Source: Azolla caroliniana
Lineage: Eukaryota > Polypodiophyta
Assembly (NCBI GenBank): GCA_043228905.1
Contig: JBHGNT010000002.1
Span: forward strand, 3,968,001-4,032,000
Reading direction: 5' to 3'
Length of the DNA stretch: 64,000 nt
Shown here: piece after piece, positions 10,740 to 23,676 of the stretch
Numbering within the stretch: position 1 is the first letter of the stretch
Layout: the number at the start of each line of letters is the position of its first letter
Notes under the pieces: model-generated
Database searches by the model: none
What the model saw: only the letters and a program-made list of their open reading frames with translations
What the model was told of the DNA's origin: nothing
Program-made: the position numbers and the translations under genes

Positions 10740-12110
10740 ATAAAGAGGCCAAATTTGACCTATGGGACTAGAGTATACATGTGTTATTGATATGTGTCTC
10801 CTTCCTAAGAAGGGGTATTCACACATTGAAGCACAAGGTCTATATGTGTGAATAAAGCATACACATATGAGCTCAACCTTCTCGGTGGTGTCTTAAGTAT
10901 GGGATTTAAGTTATCACTCCCTCTTAGTATGTCAACATATCTTGAACGAATTGCACTATATGTCGCACATGTGAAGAACAAGTGACATTCATCCTCTACC
11001 ATGCCTTCATAGCATACTTTGCATGTCTTCAAATTAGTTACATTTTGATACCATGATGCAACTTCAATACCTAACTTGTAAGGGCTCTACGAGCATTACT
11101 ACTCATATCGGTAATGAGATAAGGTTGGATATGATCAATAAGCATTCTTGTTTTATATTAAGACCAACATTCAGGGTTGACATTTGCAATGTAGTATTCT
11201 AGCATTTTCCTCTTAGCATCTTTCCACTTCATCCTTAATGATTCCATCAAGCTTTCCTCGATCATTACATTCTTCATAGCATTGCCCGAAAGCTCTAAAA
11301 GATCATCCAAACCCCATCTTCTAAACCATTGCCTTATGTCAACAATCCAACCGGATGAGAGAATCTTACTTTTACGATTCTTTTGTAGCTTACATCCAAC
11401 ATTCCAAGCAATATGTGGTAATCGATGATTCGGCATATTCTTGACTTTTGTAATGTATTTCTATACTCTTTGGAGTGCCAACAGTTCTATGGGTCGAACA
11501 CCAATTTCTAAGAGCATAACCTGGTAAGAGGTAGTGCATTTAACTCCTAATCGCCTCCTTAAAAACATCTTTTGAATTTTCTCAATCTGATTCCATGCAT
11601 TGAGAGAGATGGTGCCACCCCATACGTCTACTCCATAAAGCAATACTTGAGTTACCATGGCATTGAACAACATTAGTTTTACTTCCCATCCACAATTATC
11701 ACTTTGGTTGCATTGGTTCTCCAAAAGGTAATACAATTTCCAACCGGCTTGGAGCCTAGAATCAAAGCATGCACTCAATTTATTTGTGGCAGGTACATCA
11801 ATACCAAGATATTTAAAGCTTCAAACAAATTGTATATGTTCATCTCTATATGTGAGCATAATGATGAGGTTGTATGGTTTCATTGCTAGTCCACTATTAT
11901 GGCAAAATTCTTCTAATACCCCAAGTAAATTTTGCATACTATCAACATCGTGCGAGAAGAGTACCACATCATCTTCATATAGAAGCAATAAGATAACATG
12001 TTGCATCAATTTGGGGGAATTCAATCCTTCTTCTCTTGCAACCTTATTCACCACTGTGAAATAAGAAGGTGTGCAAGAGACGTACAATGGCAAAAGGTGA
12101 TGTGGTCATC
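10740..12110 (-). pseudogene. Decayed LINE reverse transcriptase (C-terminal half)
   Basis: Four minus-strand blocks in shifting frames follow the order of a LINE ORF2. Block 1 (12093-11821) holds the RT palm motif YEDDVVLF, a variant of YADD, followed by GVLEEFCHNSGL. Block 2 (11778-11461) holds the post-palm segment LFNAMVTQVLLYGVDVWGG and LGVKCTTSYQVMLLEIG. Block 3 is 11436-11158. Block 4 (11032-10805) holds a zinc-binding region, CKVCYEGMVEDECHLFFTC. Frame changes and stops separate the blocks, so no protein can be made. The N-terminal part (endonuclease, RT fingers) is not visible. The 3' end contains a block also seen, inverted, near 59440-59515. Confidence 0.85.
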
Positions 12111-13009
12111 TATTGTAGGCCGCCTAAATCGAAGCTAGAGCATCACCTCCCGACATTCTATCATCATCATTGATCCATTTCTATCTTATTGACCGATGTC
12201 CTGTTCTTGCCACACCATCTAACAAGGTTGAGGATTTTATCCATAGTTGTCTCTTGAAATCTGGACGTTTAGAAATTACTGGCATAGGGTAGTTTGTTGT
12301 TAAATTAATATGTATTTTTCCCTTTAGCTTTTGAAATTAATGGGTTGAGGATTTTCTCAAAAATCTACGAACCAATATTTCTTGTATTTGGGAAAACAAA
12401 TGGAATTGTAAACTAGGTTCATCCGATTCGTTATCAAACAAGGATCACAGAAGAATTTTCGGCTTCGGAGATATGTGCACGGAGCGAGACTTAAATTTTG
12501 GTGGAAGACAGATTCTAGATCTACAAATCAAATTGTTCGAGATGTCAACCACCTTTAGGTTTCTGTAAGGTTCGTGACAAAAAGAAAATAAAAATTGGGC
12601 TCAAGAATGAAAGTTACTAGAAGAGTAGTTACAAAGACAATAACGAGGCATCGAGAGTCAAACCTGCTGCACAGAGGGCAAGACCCGACATGACTTGACC
12701 TAACCAAACCAGACCAAACCAGACTTGACTAGTCACTAGACTATGGGTTTGATACATTGAAACCATACATACCATGGTCACAACGCCGTGTGGCGGGCGG
12801 GCATATCTATTCATACGTACATATATACGTACGTACGTACATATTTAGGGATTAAAAGAGATTGAAGTGTTGGGCTTCTGAAAGAAGGAAGAAAAGAAAC
12901 TGTAAAAGGAGGGAAAAACCAAACAAATTCAAACAAACAACAACACTACAAAAAACCAAACAAATTCAAACAACCACAACACTACAGTCTACATTGTACA
13001 ACAATAATA
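12111..13009. other. Intergenic DNA
   Basis: No gene is supported. There is a short TACGTACG repeat near 12819-12840, and AAACCAAACAAATTCAAACAA is imperfectly repeated around 12918-12975. Nothing else is recognisable. Confidence 0.5.
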
Positions 13010-13660
13010 GACATAATAATAAATAATAATAGTAGAAATTAAAAAAAAAAAAATTAGAAATAAAAAAGTAATAATAAAGATAAACATAATATTAACAGTG
13101 TTGATGATAATAGTAGAAATAAAAACATTTAATTGTAAAAGAAAACATAATATTAATAGAAGTAGTAATAATAAAAAAAATAAAAAATTAGAAATAAAAA
13201 AGATTAATAAAAAATAGAAATAAGAATGATCAATAAAGAATTAGAAATAAAAATGATTAATAAAAAATTAGAAATATGAATGATCAATAAAGAATTAGAA
13301 ATAAAAATGATTAATAAAAAATTAGAAATAAGAATGATAAAGAATTAGAAATAAAAATGATTAATAAAAAATTAGAAATAAGAATGATCAATAAAGAATT
13401 AGAAATAAAAATAATTAATAAAAAATTAAGAATAAAAATAATTAATAAAAAATGAGAAATAAAAATAATTAATAAAGAATTAGAAAACAAAATAATTAAT
13501 AAAGAATTAGAAATCAAAATAATTAATAAAGAATTAGAAAACAAAATAATTAATAAAGAATTAGAAATCAAAATAAGTAATAAAGAATTAGAAATCAAAA
13601 TAATTAATAAAGAATTAGAAATCAAAATAAGTAATAAAGAATTAGAAATAAGAAAGATTA
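13010..13660. repeat. AT-rich tandem array, about 27-bp unit
   Basis: An array of imperfect units close to 27 bp (aaagaattagaaatcaaaataattaat and variants). In the last 200 bp there is alternation of two variants, with 'aaaac' and 'aaatc'. The minus strand stays open because 27 is a multiple of 3, giving a nine-residue hydrophobic repeat (SLLIILISN) that I do not regard as a gene. The array ends about 120 bp before the APC10 start codon. Confidence 0.9.
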
Positions 13661-13729
13661 ATGAAAAAGATAATAACAATTATTATTATTATTATTATTT
13701 GTATTTTTTGTTCTGCTCTGGTTTTCCTC

Positions 13730-13734
<5 letters not shown>

Positions 13735-13762
<28 letters not shown>
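13735..13762. repeat. (GA)n microsatellite in the presumed APC10 5' UTR
   Basis: About fourteen GA repeats lie some 20 bp upstream of the APC10 start codon. GA/CT tracts are common in plant 5' UTRs. Any regulatory role here is inference. Confidence 0.85.
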
Positions 13763-13765
<3 letters not shown>

Positions 13766-13783
13766 GGAGCTAGAGCGATAGCG

Positions 13784-16700
13784 ATGGCGATGGCGATGGC
13801 GATGGCCGAAGAAGGATCAGAGCGGGAAGACGAGAGCGAGAAGCGTGAGATCGGGAAGCTCGCAGTCTGGAGCGTCAGCTCTGCTAAGCCTGGCAATGGC
13901 GTCGATCTCCTTCGTGATTCCAACCTCGAGACTTATTGGCAGTAAGCACGAGAAACCCTAGCAATACACACTGATTCCTATTATCTTTTCTTTTCTCCCT
14001 CCTTTTACTGGATTCTCTGTGCTCCCCTCTTTTTTCTGTTTTTTTCGAAACTTACTGCCAGGAACAAGAAAACCCCCAAAAAAGAACCGATTTTACTTCA
14101 TGTTTTCTTTTGTTTTCTGGTTTTAGATCTGTGTGTTTTTGAAACATACTGGCAGTAAGAAGAAAAGCACATAGCCGCTAACAAGACTCCTAATCCCTTT
14201 ATTTTCTCTGTTATTTTATGTTATGTCTATTTTCGAGAGTTATGGAGGTAAGAAAGTGAACGCTAAAGTCTGATATAATCCTAATTCCTTTATCTTTTCT
14301 GTTTCCTCAGAAGCTCTCAAGATGTTTTATCTTTGGATAATTGAGATACATGCTATAGATATACATGGATTCCCCTAAATAATAGAGGCAAAAAATTCAA
14401 TACTGATAGAGACGAGACAAATAGAGGTGAGATGAATTGGGCCAGTGTTGAGATGGATGTACCCTAACTGTTTGGAGATTGTGAGGTGTTGGTTTGATAC
14501 ACCGTATGTTAAAGTATAAGGATTTGGAGAGGTTAAATAGCTTACAACTAGGTTGGGCCCATTAATATTACAAGTAAAAAAGGAAATAAGCATAAGGGAG
14601 ATGGATAGAGAAATATATAGATGTAGAAAAGTAATTTCAACATATTGAGATGAATTCTTGATTGCCCACTGGTAAAATTCATTTTGTTTCAAAGAAATGT
14701 CTTCTATGCTGAGATTGATCTATTTTCGCTGTATTTTTTATCTTTCTCTTATCTTTTATGCTCTCAATTCCGTATAGGATTGCTCAACGATAAATGCTTG
14801 GTTTCGACCTGATGAATCAACATAAATCCTGTTGTACGTCTTTTTTAATGTTTTTGTTTTGTGCAGTCTTATAACCCATTACCTTTCCAACTTTTAAATT
14901 CTAATGCTTCTTTTTAGGTCAGATGGTGCCCAACCTCACCTTGTCAACATCCAGTTCCAAAAGAAAGTTCGCTTGCAGGTGTTTTTCCTCTTCTTTTGCA
15001 TCCTTCGAATTCGATATACAAAAACCATCTCATCATTACAAAAAAAGAAGACCATGATATCTTGCCAAATGCATTTGTATAACATAAATCAAATTGCTCC
15101 CTTTTGTGTTTTGTACATTTGTTTTCTCAATCAATTTGATCTCATTTGACTTTGTTCTTGTGTCTTCTTTTGAAAAATAAATGAATATGCTCGTTTTTTG
15201 TTTTAGTACACGTGCTCTCAAAACATCAATTGTCTTTGTACATGTGTTTTCTGGACTGTGAATGAACTTGCTCCCTTTTTCTTTGAGTGTGCATTTTCAA
15301 AACATAAATATCGTGCTCTGTTGTGAAATTCTAGATTCTTTTTTAAGATATAGATCAATTTCTTTCTTATGAAACTGTACATGTACTTTTGAAACATAAG
15401 TCAATAGCCCCTGCTTTTTTCATATAATTTTGACATAGCTATAAATTCATGTTCAAGTAATGCCATAAAATCATGCGCTGCTGAATTTGCACATGCATTT
15501 TCAAACATAAAAGAAATTGCTCAATCATATGGTGATTATCTTTATTGCATAGTTTTGGACTTAACTCTTTGCTCTTTCAATGCACATAATCATTTGTTAC
15601 TTTCCATGTGATGGTGTTTTTTTCTGTTCAAAACCAAAGTTAATCATGATAATGCAATGATTTGTAACATGTCACGTAGTTTTGGACTTCCATATGATTG
15701 TACTGATATTTTTTCCATTGACATGTCAAACAAAAGTTAATCACGAAATCTTCAATGTAGAGGATGGCACCACATATGAAGAAATAGAACACTAAAGTTC
15801 ATCCATTAGCATCATTCAAATGCTCATGGCTTTTTATGCATATATATCAATACCATATAATCCATTAGGTGTTCTCCACTGCCATTAGATCAACATCGCT
15901 TTGCATCTAATGCATAAGAATAATCATATTAAGTCCTCGAGATGTGATGTATAACGCCTTCATATTTATACTGCAGCAACTTGCGATTTATGTAGACTTC
16001 AAGCATGATGAGAGCTACACTCCCAATAAAATATCAGTTCGAGCTGGGAATTCATTTCATGATTTGAGGGTATGCCTGTTTTTTTATACAGTGCATATTT
16101 CATGATTCGAGTGTATGAATATCTGTCGTGTGTATATTAACTTGAAAGTAAAAATCATATTTCTTTTTGGTTGCGTTCAGGAAATAAAACAGGTTGAATT
16201 GATTGAACCTGTTGGATGGGTTCGTGTTTCTTTATCCCCAAACGATTCTATGTAAGTATTTTAATGTCTATAATGAATGTCCTTCTCTAAAGTCTGTATG
16301 GATGTGCTATAATAGAGTATGGAGTAGTGTTCTACATTTGACATGTTACATTAGACTTTTAGATACTCAATTAAGGGATTGAAAAATTAAGGGATAGAAT
16401 TAGTTAACCTGGAGTGTTATAATCATTCTTTTTGTGGAACCGAAAAATTGCAACTCCAGGGCAAGCAGATGCCGACGAAGCTGAATTGAGAATGTTGCCT
16501 TGAGTATTATAACTGTAAAACAGAATACAATGGACACAAACCTTAACCCTAACTTAACATCTCTAAGGGGCCCAAATTGTCTATGAGACAGACTGAGATA
16601 TCACATCTGAAAATGTTGTTTCTTCTTGGAGAATAAACCAAAATAAATGGAACTAGATTAGTGAAACTACCAAAGGTAATAAATATTCCTCCCTGCCAAG

Positions 16701-18677
16701 TTCATATTTTATTGTAAGCTTATATCAACTGAAACTTCTGCCTTTGAAAGGTCCCCAATGTGGGCTGATCCCAGCCAAGTCCATAACATTGTGAGCTTAC
16801 ATGGATTGAAACTTCTGCCTGATGGACTGATCCAAGATTGCGATATCACCAAATCAAGGGACACATATTTGGTGTTGGATGATAATGGCCTTGATTTGTC
16901 AATAAAATGGAGTTAGGACTGGGGTCTTGATGGATTTTTCGTATGTGCATTGAAAATTACTGTTGGTTGCTATGTTGTAATCCCTTTTGAATGTTGTGAC
17001 AAGATCCTACTTGTGTAGCTCATGACTGAATTGACCTATGGCATGGGAGAGAGGGAGTGATGCTGCTAAAGAAGGTTATGCTGGCTCTCTGCTGATAGTG
17101 TTTGTGGCCATAATCTTATCGTTCAACCATTTCTCACTGTCTGTTGATTTCTAACAAGAACAATATCATTTCTGAAGTATTGCTGGTCTATATATTCAAT
17201 TACCTCATGGGGAATGGGCTCTCCCTTTATAAAAACAACTACAATGGCAAACTTAATACATATTTGGTTCGACAACCCAAAGACACATGACAGATCCATT
17301 CCCATTCTCTTTTGTCCATATTTACCTGTCTCAATCTCTCACTGATCCTGAGCTTCTTACCACACTGGAGTGCATAAGAGAGACATGTATCCATTCCATG
17401 ACAAGTATAAAAAAAGGGTTTTATTGTAGACTTGCAGGGTGGGTCTGAAGAGGTAGTGATAGCTCTCCCTTGGTGTTCCTTAGGTTGAACATCGCAATGA
17501 CACAATTGGCAGTCCTGAGCTTTTCATTTATATTTGCTTGTCTCAAATCCCTAACTGATCCTGAGCTTCCTTATCATACTAAGGAATGCCCAAGAGATGT
17601 GTATCCATATATCAGGAGGATGATCAGAATTAAGTATAAAAATTAGGGCATTCTAGTGGACCCTCTTCTGAGCAAGCATTATTATGGGCTCATCCACGTT
17701 CTTTCATTAATAAATTAATGATATATATTCTGGTCACCCTATTCTTTTTCACTTTGGTCATGTCCATATCTGGACAATCTAAACTAAACTGGAACTGGGG
17801 TAGTACTTATCTTTACAATCTTTCATTGGGACAATTCCTGCATATAGCATACCAACGATAAGCTTTTCCTTGTTCTGCCAACTTTTTTAATGACACAGGT
17901 GCTAATCGAGGCAATCTGTAGTATTGTTTTAATGACACTTGTACTAACATAACTAGCAAGTTTTCTAAAAGATATGATCAATTGAAAGTTAATGCAATGT
18001 GTAACTCTAGGTCAACAAATCTGTCCAATTGTGTAAATATTATCATATTCTATTTTTGTTGGTCAATTTAAGACCTAGAAGAAGATCAAATAATTAAATT
18101 GTGAATTCACATGTATTCAATCAAATCTTACTAAGAACTTTTGATTTCAAAGTATGCATTTGATTAACTTTGGTTTCAATGGCTCTGATCACCTCACATG
18201 CATTAGAATGGAAAAACCAAAATAACCCTAACTTGCTGGGGATCCATCAAATAACCCAAAATTTTCAAAGCTATTAGAGTGTCTTTACTGTTCTTGAAAT
18301 ACCCCAAAAATGCAGGATATTTGGGTGGTTTTATGTTTATAAAGTTTTACATTTGATGAAACTTGGGATTCAATGGACAGTGAAATTCTTCGGGCATTTC
18401 TAGTTCAACTTGCAGTTCTATCAAATCATCAAAATGGGCGGGATACTCACATTCGCCAGATCAAAATCTATGGTCCACGACAGTAAGTCGATGTGTTCTT
18501 ACAATTAGTAGTATTTTGGTGTTTTTCTGTAACTTCCAAAGGCACCATTGTTAAAGTGAATACACTATTTGGGTTAAAATAACTTCACTTGTTTATTATA
18601 AATGCAGACGGTCTGTAATAGGTCAACAATTCGAATTCACATCACCTGATTTCATCATGTATTCAACGGTACGATAA
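13784..18677 (+). CDS. APC10: APC10/DOC1 subunit of the anaphase-promoting complex
   Basis: Six exons: 13784-13941, 14918-14978, 15977-16069, 16181-16251, 18381-18482, 18608-18677. All introns are GT-AG and the frame closes to 184 aa, near the 192 aa of Arabidopsis APC10. Nearly the whole protein is the DOC (galactose-binding-like) domain. Diagnostic segments are [63 protein letters not shown] and [19 protein letters not shown]10 works in the nuclear APC/C ubiquitin ligase as a co-receptor for destruction-box substrates with CDC20/CDH1, driving cyclin and securin turnover. The C-terminal tail, which in this family docks on CDC27/APC3, reads STVR rather than the usual IR ending. The start is the first of four Met in [11 protein letters not shown], from a gcgatg hexanucleotide run. 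The frame is open further upstream, but that part is simple repeat. Intron 4 (2.1 kb) shows no gene. Confidence 0.96.
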
Positions 18678-19357
18678 AAGCAAGAAATTTTGATATTATA
18701 AGCATTGTGTATTTCATTACATACTGGGGACTATGCGCTGGAAGCAAGAAATGTCGAGTTTTACTGGCATGTTTGCAGAAAATGTATTTGAATAAATCCC
18801 TAGAATTTCTTGAGTGGGAGTGTAAAATGGGTGGCTCATACTTCAAAACCAAATGAATCTTAAAGAGAACCTAGGGATGGCATCTTGTGAAAAACTAGGC
18901 GTAATTTTTGTGATTTTCCTTGTAAAAAATATGAAGGTAATTAGCAGTACCAAACTAAGAGCAAATGAAAAAGCCAGATTTATTGTCCAATTCCTCGATA
19001 AAAATGTTATGGTTTACTCATGAAGAAAAAGCTTATTGTCATCTACTTAATGTTGACATGATTGTCATGATTAATGTTGTGCAAGCCTAAGATGTAGAAT
19101 TATGGACAATAAGTTAATCTTGTGGGCAAATGATGTCAACTTTGGATTGTACAGCTACTGTGTAACCAGAAAAATGTATAATTTTGTTGCCAGAAGACCT
19201 GTTATAATTTCTCATTGTCAATGGATTATATTGTTAGCTTGTTTATATATGTAATTCAGGGAAAATGTCTTCATTGTGTAAGAGTAAGTCGTAGAATTAT
19301 GAAGTTACTAGGAGAAAGAAGATGAAAGGTATACTTTTGTTGTTAAAGGACCCATTG
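18678..19357. other. APC10 3' flank
   Basis: AT-rich sequence after the APC10 stop codon. It probably contains the 3' UTR, but no unambiguous polyadenylation signal can be chosen. No other gene is visible. Confidence 0.5.
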
Positions 19358-20107
19358 ATGTTTTTCATTTTCAGTGGATTATGTCGTAAGCTCCCTGATA
19401 AATTATATATTGTGAAGACGTCTTCAATGCTTTCAGTCAAAGAAAATAGTGTACCTAGAATAATTTAGATAAAAATGTCCTCTCACCATGAAACAAAGAA
19501 GGCTCATACTTAATCCTGCATTATTGCAAACAGATCAAGAAAAGAAATGTCAAATGCAATTTGCAACCATTTGCACATTTGCACATGCTACAGAAAGTAA
19601 ACAATCTTGTTTGAGCAAGCAAGGGGTACATGTTCCAATATTATAAAGAATAGTAAATAATCAGGGTTAAACCATCTACAAGGAAAATGCATCTTTGTCT
19701 CTAAATGAACAACCAAACTCTTTGTGCCAAGTATGTTTTTCATTTTCAGTGGATTATATCGTAAGCTCCCTGATAAATTATATATTGTGAAGACGTCTTC
19801 AATGCTTTCAGTCAAAGAAAATAGTGTACCTAGAATAATTTAGATAAAAATGTCCTCTCACCATGAAACAAAGAAGGCTCATACTTAATCCTGCATTATT
19901 GCAAACAGATCAAGAAAAGAAATGTCAAATGCAATTTGCAACCATTTGCACATTTGCACATGCTACAGAAAGTAAACAATCTTGTTTGAGCAAGCAAGGG
20001 GTACATGTTCCAATATTATAAAGAATAGTAAATAATCAGGGTTAAACCATCTACAAGGAAAATGCATCTTTGTCTCTAAATGAACAACCAAACTCTTTGT
20101 GCCAAGT
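19358..20107. repeat. 375-bp tandem duplication, nearly identical copies
   Basis: Two adjacent copies, 19358-19732 and 19733-20107, begin atgtttttcattttcagtgg and end ttgtgccaagt. I see one difference between them (gattatgtcg against gattatatcg). The near identity indicates a recent event, or an assembly duplication. No protein or RNA motif is recognised inside the unit. Confidence 0.95.
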
Positions 20108-22753
20108 ATGGTGCAAATGTTGTCAATGTTGCTATTGGCTGCTGCCCTTTGTGTCAATCTTGTTGGCTTAAGTATTTATCCTCTCCAGCATAGTGAATCA
20201 AATGTGGGCAGTCTACCCAATGCCTATATTATCACAATCTTGTGATCCACTTTGTTATTGTGCGGCCTCTTTGATCCGGGTTAAATTTTTTATGGACAAT
20301 GACTTTCACATCTTTGGCAACAAAGTGAATATATTTTGTGTCTTGTTTTCAAGGTTAATCAGTCATCAATCTATATACTCCCATGCTTGGGAATTGCTAT
20401 TGATTGTCTTCAAGATTTAAAAGCATACAAAATATACACAGAAAACTATGTTGTTGCGATTTGACATGGGAACACTACATCATCATCCGAGCGTTGTAGG
20501 CAACAATGGTAGTCGTGGTCTTGGTGGCGCACTTGACTCACCTTCACCGGAAACTCCATAGCATCACTTTTGTTCGTTTTGTTTTCATTTGTGCTATAAT
20601 CGTAGGATCATTTTGTAAAAACCCACCAAAATCGTGGTACTCTAGCTCTAATTGTTGTAAAGCCTAATTTGTAAAGAGATCCTTGTATATTTTTGGTCAC
20701 ATTTTGTCTTAATCTCTTGTACATTCCCTTAATAGTGTATTTCGATCTTAATCAAGGTTTAATCTTGTTACAAGTGATGGATGCTGATATGGTAGATGAA
20801 CAATCTCCATGCCAAAGCTATTTGAGCAGCAATGATAATTGAACAGTCTCCATGTCAATGTGACTACATTTACCAACTCGGATAAGAAGTCTCCATGTCA
20901 ATGTGACTGCATTTACCAACTCGATTTTCTTATCCTCAATGATGGAAGTTGACATGATAAACGAACATATGATTATGTTCATGTGGTGTGACAACTCTAT
21001 ATGGTTCATTTGCATGGTAGTACCAACATGCTAGGACATGTATTAGGCATCTCCTTGAATTAATGTCCCTAGAAGTTTGGGGTATGCCCGTGTGTTTTAA
21101 CAAGAACACTAAAAATATGTAAATGTCTTTTGATGTTCTTTTTCTTTAGGTACGATATGGCCTCTATTAGGTTGTTTTCATTACATAGTAATTTCTTTTT
21201 AATTTTTGTACATTACCACATTCTTGAAACGGTATATAATGCTAGTTGTGGGAATGGATAATATACTTGGGGGTTCCCGAAAATCGAAAATCACAAATTG
21301 AAAAGCTCATAAAGTTCCAAACATTGAAATAGTGCCTTTACTTACGCATATAGTAACCGCATTTCAATTACGCCATTGGCTTTTTCACTAGCCTACATTC
21401 AAATCATACTTATGGTACATTCTTTTTGTTTCTAATTTGGTTCTCACTCCTAGCATGGCAACGTGGTTAAAGTCACGCCAAATTGAAGTGTACCCTCGGA
21501 TCAAACATTAAAAAATGTTGAGTAAGTGAACAAAGTTCCGCTAAATAAGTAAAGAGATTACTTAGGAGAAGAAGCAAACATTGCACAAAATATAAATAGT
21601 CTTATTTGTATCTTTCCCATGCCATCAAGCATTAAAGTGTACGTTTCAGAACGATTACTTGCTCTCTTTTGTGGACTTATTGAAGCTCTCATGGATGATG
21701 AATCACCCTAAAATATGCTCTAAAATAGCAAATTTTAATAACGATGACCACACAGTTTTGAGGTAGGGGGAGCCTAACTCTCATGAACAATAAACTATGA
21801 TTGAACATATATCTCAATTTGGTACTTAGTTTTCCTACCTACACATAAGCTTTTACGCTACCCCCATAATCATCCAACCACATCAAAGAAATACATCTTG
21901 CATGCCTAGGAAATATTTAAAAATATTCATGTTGTTTGCATTGCATGCAACATGTGTTGCTTCATGAACACAATGCTACAAGACAACTTTACCACGAAAG
22001 TTTGGGATTGTGATTCAAAGAATTCACAAATATTGATGTGATATTTCATGTTTGGTTCAAATTTAGAAGATAAAAACACAAATTATTTATATTTATTAGG
22101 CCATATCCATAACCCCTTTTTCAAGAAATAACTAGACATTACGTGCTAAAACACGATATCAAAGCGTAATTTGACTTTACATATTCATTAAGAATCATGC
22201 TTACATACAACGTGTACAAATGTGATGGTATACTAGTAAAAGCTTACGCTTTATAACATCAAGGTCGGAAGTAATGGCTACAAATAATTTCTCTAACAAT
22301 TAGTGAACACTTTTCTCCTAAACAAATGACTTTACAACGTAGATCAAAGAGTTGAAATCAAATAGTTGTGTGTTACAAAACGTAAGCTAACAAAGGGCTT
22401 GTGTAAGATCAATAGCCATCCATAGTACATATATTTTAAATCGATAAGAATGTATAACATTTAGACATATTTAGAAACCTTAACCTCATGGAAGTTCATG
22501 TTGTTGGAATTTGCAAAGAGTTTTTTTCAGTATTAAATCACTTGGTCTCCATAGAAAATGTCATTGGGACCAAGAAATACATTGAAGATTCACTTGGCCA
22601 AGGGTGTTGCCAAGTGAGGAATCACAAGATTGGGAATGACCATCTAGACAGGTTACTGATTTCAGACTAATTACATCAAGCATAAACTGCCAAAGAATTA
22701 AACCATTTAATATTGGCAAATGTGCCAACCCAATACAAACATTACACACACAC

Positions 22754-22790
<37 letters not shown>

Positions 22791-23676
22791 CATTGAAGCA
22801 AACAATGACAAAAAGCTAATGGGCATTTGTTTTCCTTCCAAGAAACACTCCTCCATTGAAGCTCTTCAATTGGAGTCGAGCAAGGGCATGAGAGAAACCT
22901 TCTCCTGCTCCTTTTGTACTATCTTTTTCCCCCTTTACAAACTCCATTATATGTGGCATCACAAAAGAAGTGTTTATTGTTTTTTTTGCTTTTCTTTTTT
23001 ATCGTTATTTATTGGGATCGGAGATTTATACCCCTTTAAGCTCCTCTTGAGATTAATTTTGTTCTTTTGGGCAAAATAAGAACTCTTTTTCCAAAACGCC
23101 ATGGTAGCTCTTTGTATGTGTGTGTCTTATAACTAGCTTGGGATTTTTGTAATCCCAAAGAAACTTGTTCATCCAAAACACGCCACAACTTGGTTATCAA
23201 ATTCTCGGGGGTGTAAACAAATGTAATGTTATTTTTTTGTTTCTATTTGTTTGTTGTTGGACAATTTAATAGCATCCCTTATACCACTCTAAGCCCTTTG
23301 TGCAAATCTTCTCCAATGAACTTAGCATAGTAACCTAATCTTTTAACTCTAGATAAGTTGGAAAGGATAAATTCTAAATGCTCAACTTGTATCTTAATCT
23401 CCTAGTAAGATTCATCACATCCCCAACAGAAGATCTTAAGGTTGACCATACAAAAAATAGGCATATCCAATGAATTTTCATTGCTTATGAAGCCAACCAA
23501 ATAACTTATTAAGCCTATACTCGACCTTACAATTCCATGTCCCATAAGATCAATGTCATTTGTTGGAGTTTATAACCTTTCAAACAAGATTAGCTTTTGC
23601 ATACCTCATCATTAACCATATTGGGTAGAAAATAAACAAGATCTAGTTGTGTAGATCCCTAGTAAGAGTTGTGATA
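20108..23676. other. Intergenic DNA between APC10 and the Ser/Pro-rich gene
   Basis: No gene is supported in about 3.5 kb. Contents include a short local duplication near 20840-20920 (ctccatgtcaatgtgact and tttaccaactcg occur twice) and a (TC)n microsatellite at about 22756-22787. A segment near 21430-21480 (ttggttctcactcctagcatggcaacgtggttaaag) resembles 29068-29105, suggesting a dispersed repeat. The 5' UTR and promoter of the downstream gene must lie in the right-hand part. Confidence 0.5.

Noticed and set aside
13311-13679. A 122-codon minus-strand hydrophobic frame that could look like a membrane protein
   Set aside because: It is a nine-residue repeat produced by the 27-bp AT-rich array; no non-repeat coding sequence is attached.
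13661-13783. Upstream in-frame extension of APC10 starting with [10 protein letters not shown]
   Set aside because: It is translated from TTA and GA simple repeats; the family starts close to the conserved DOC domain and has no signal sequence.
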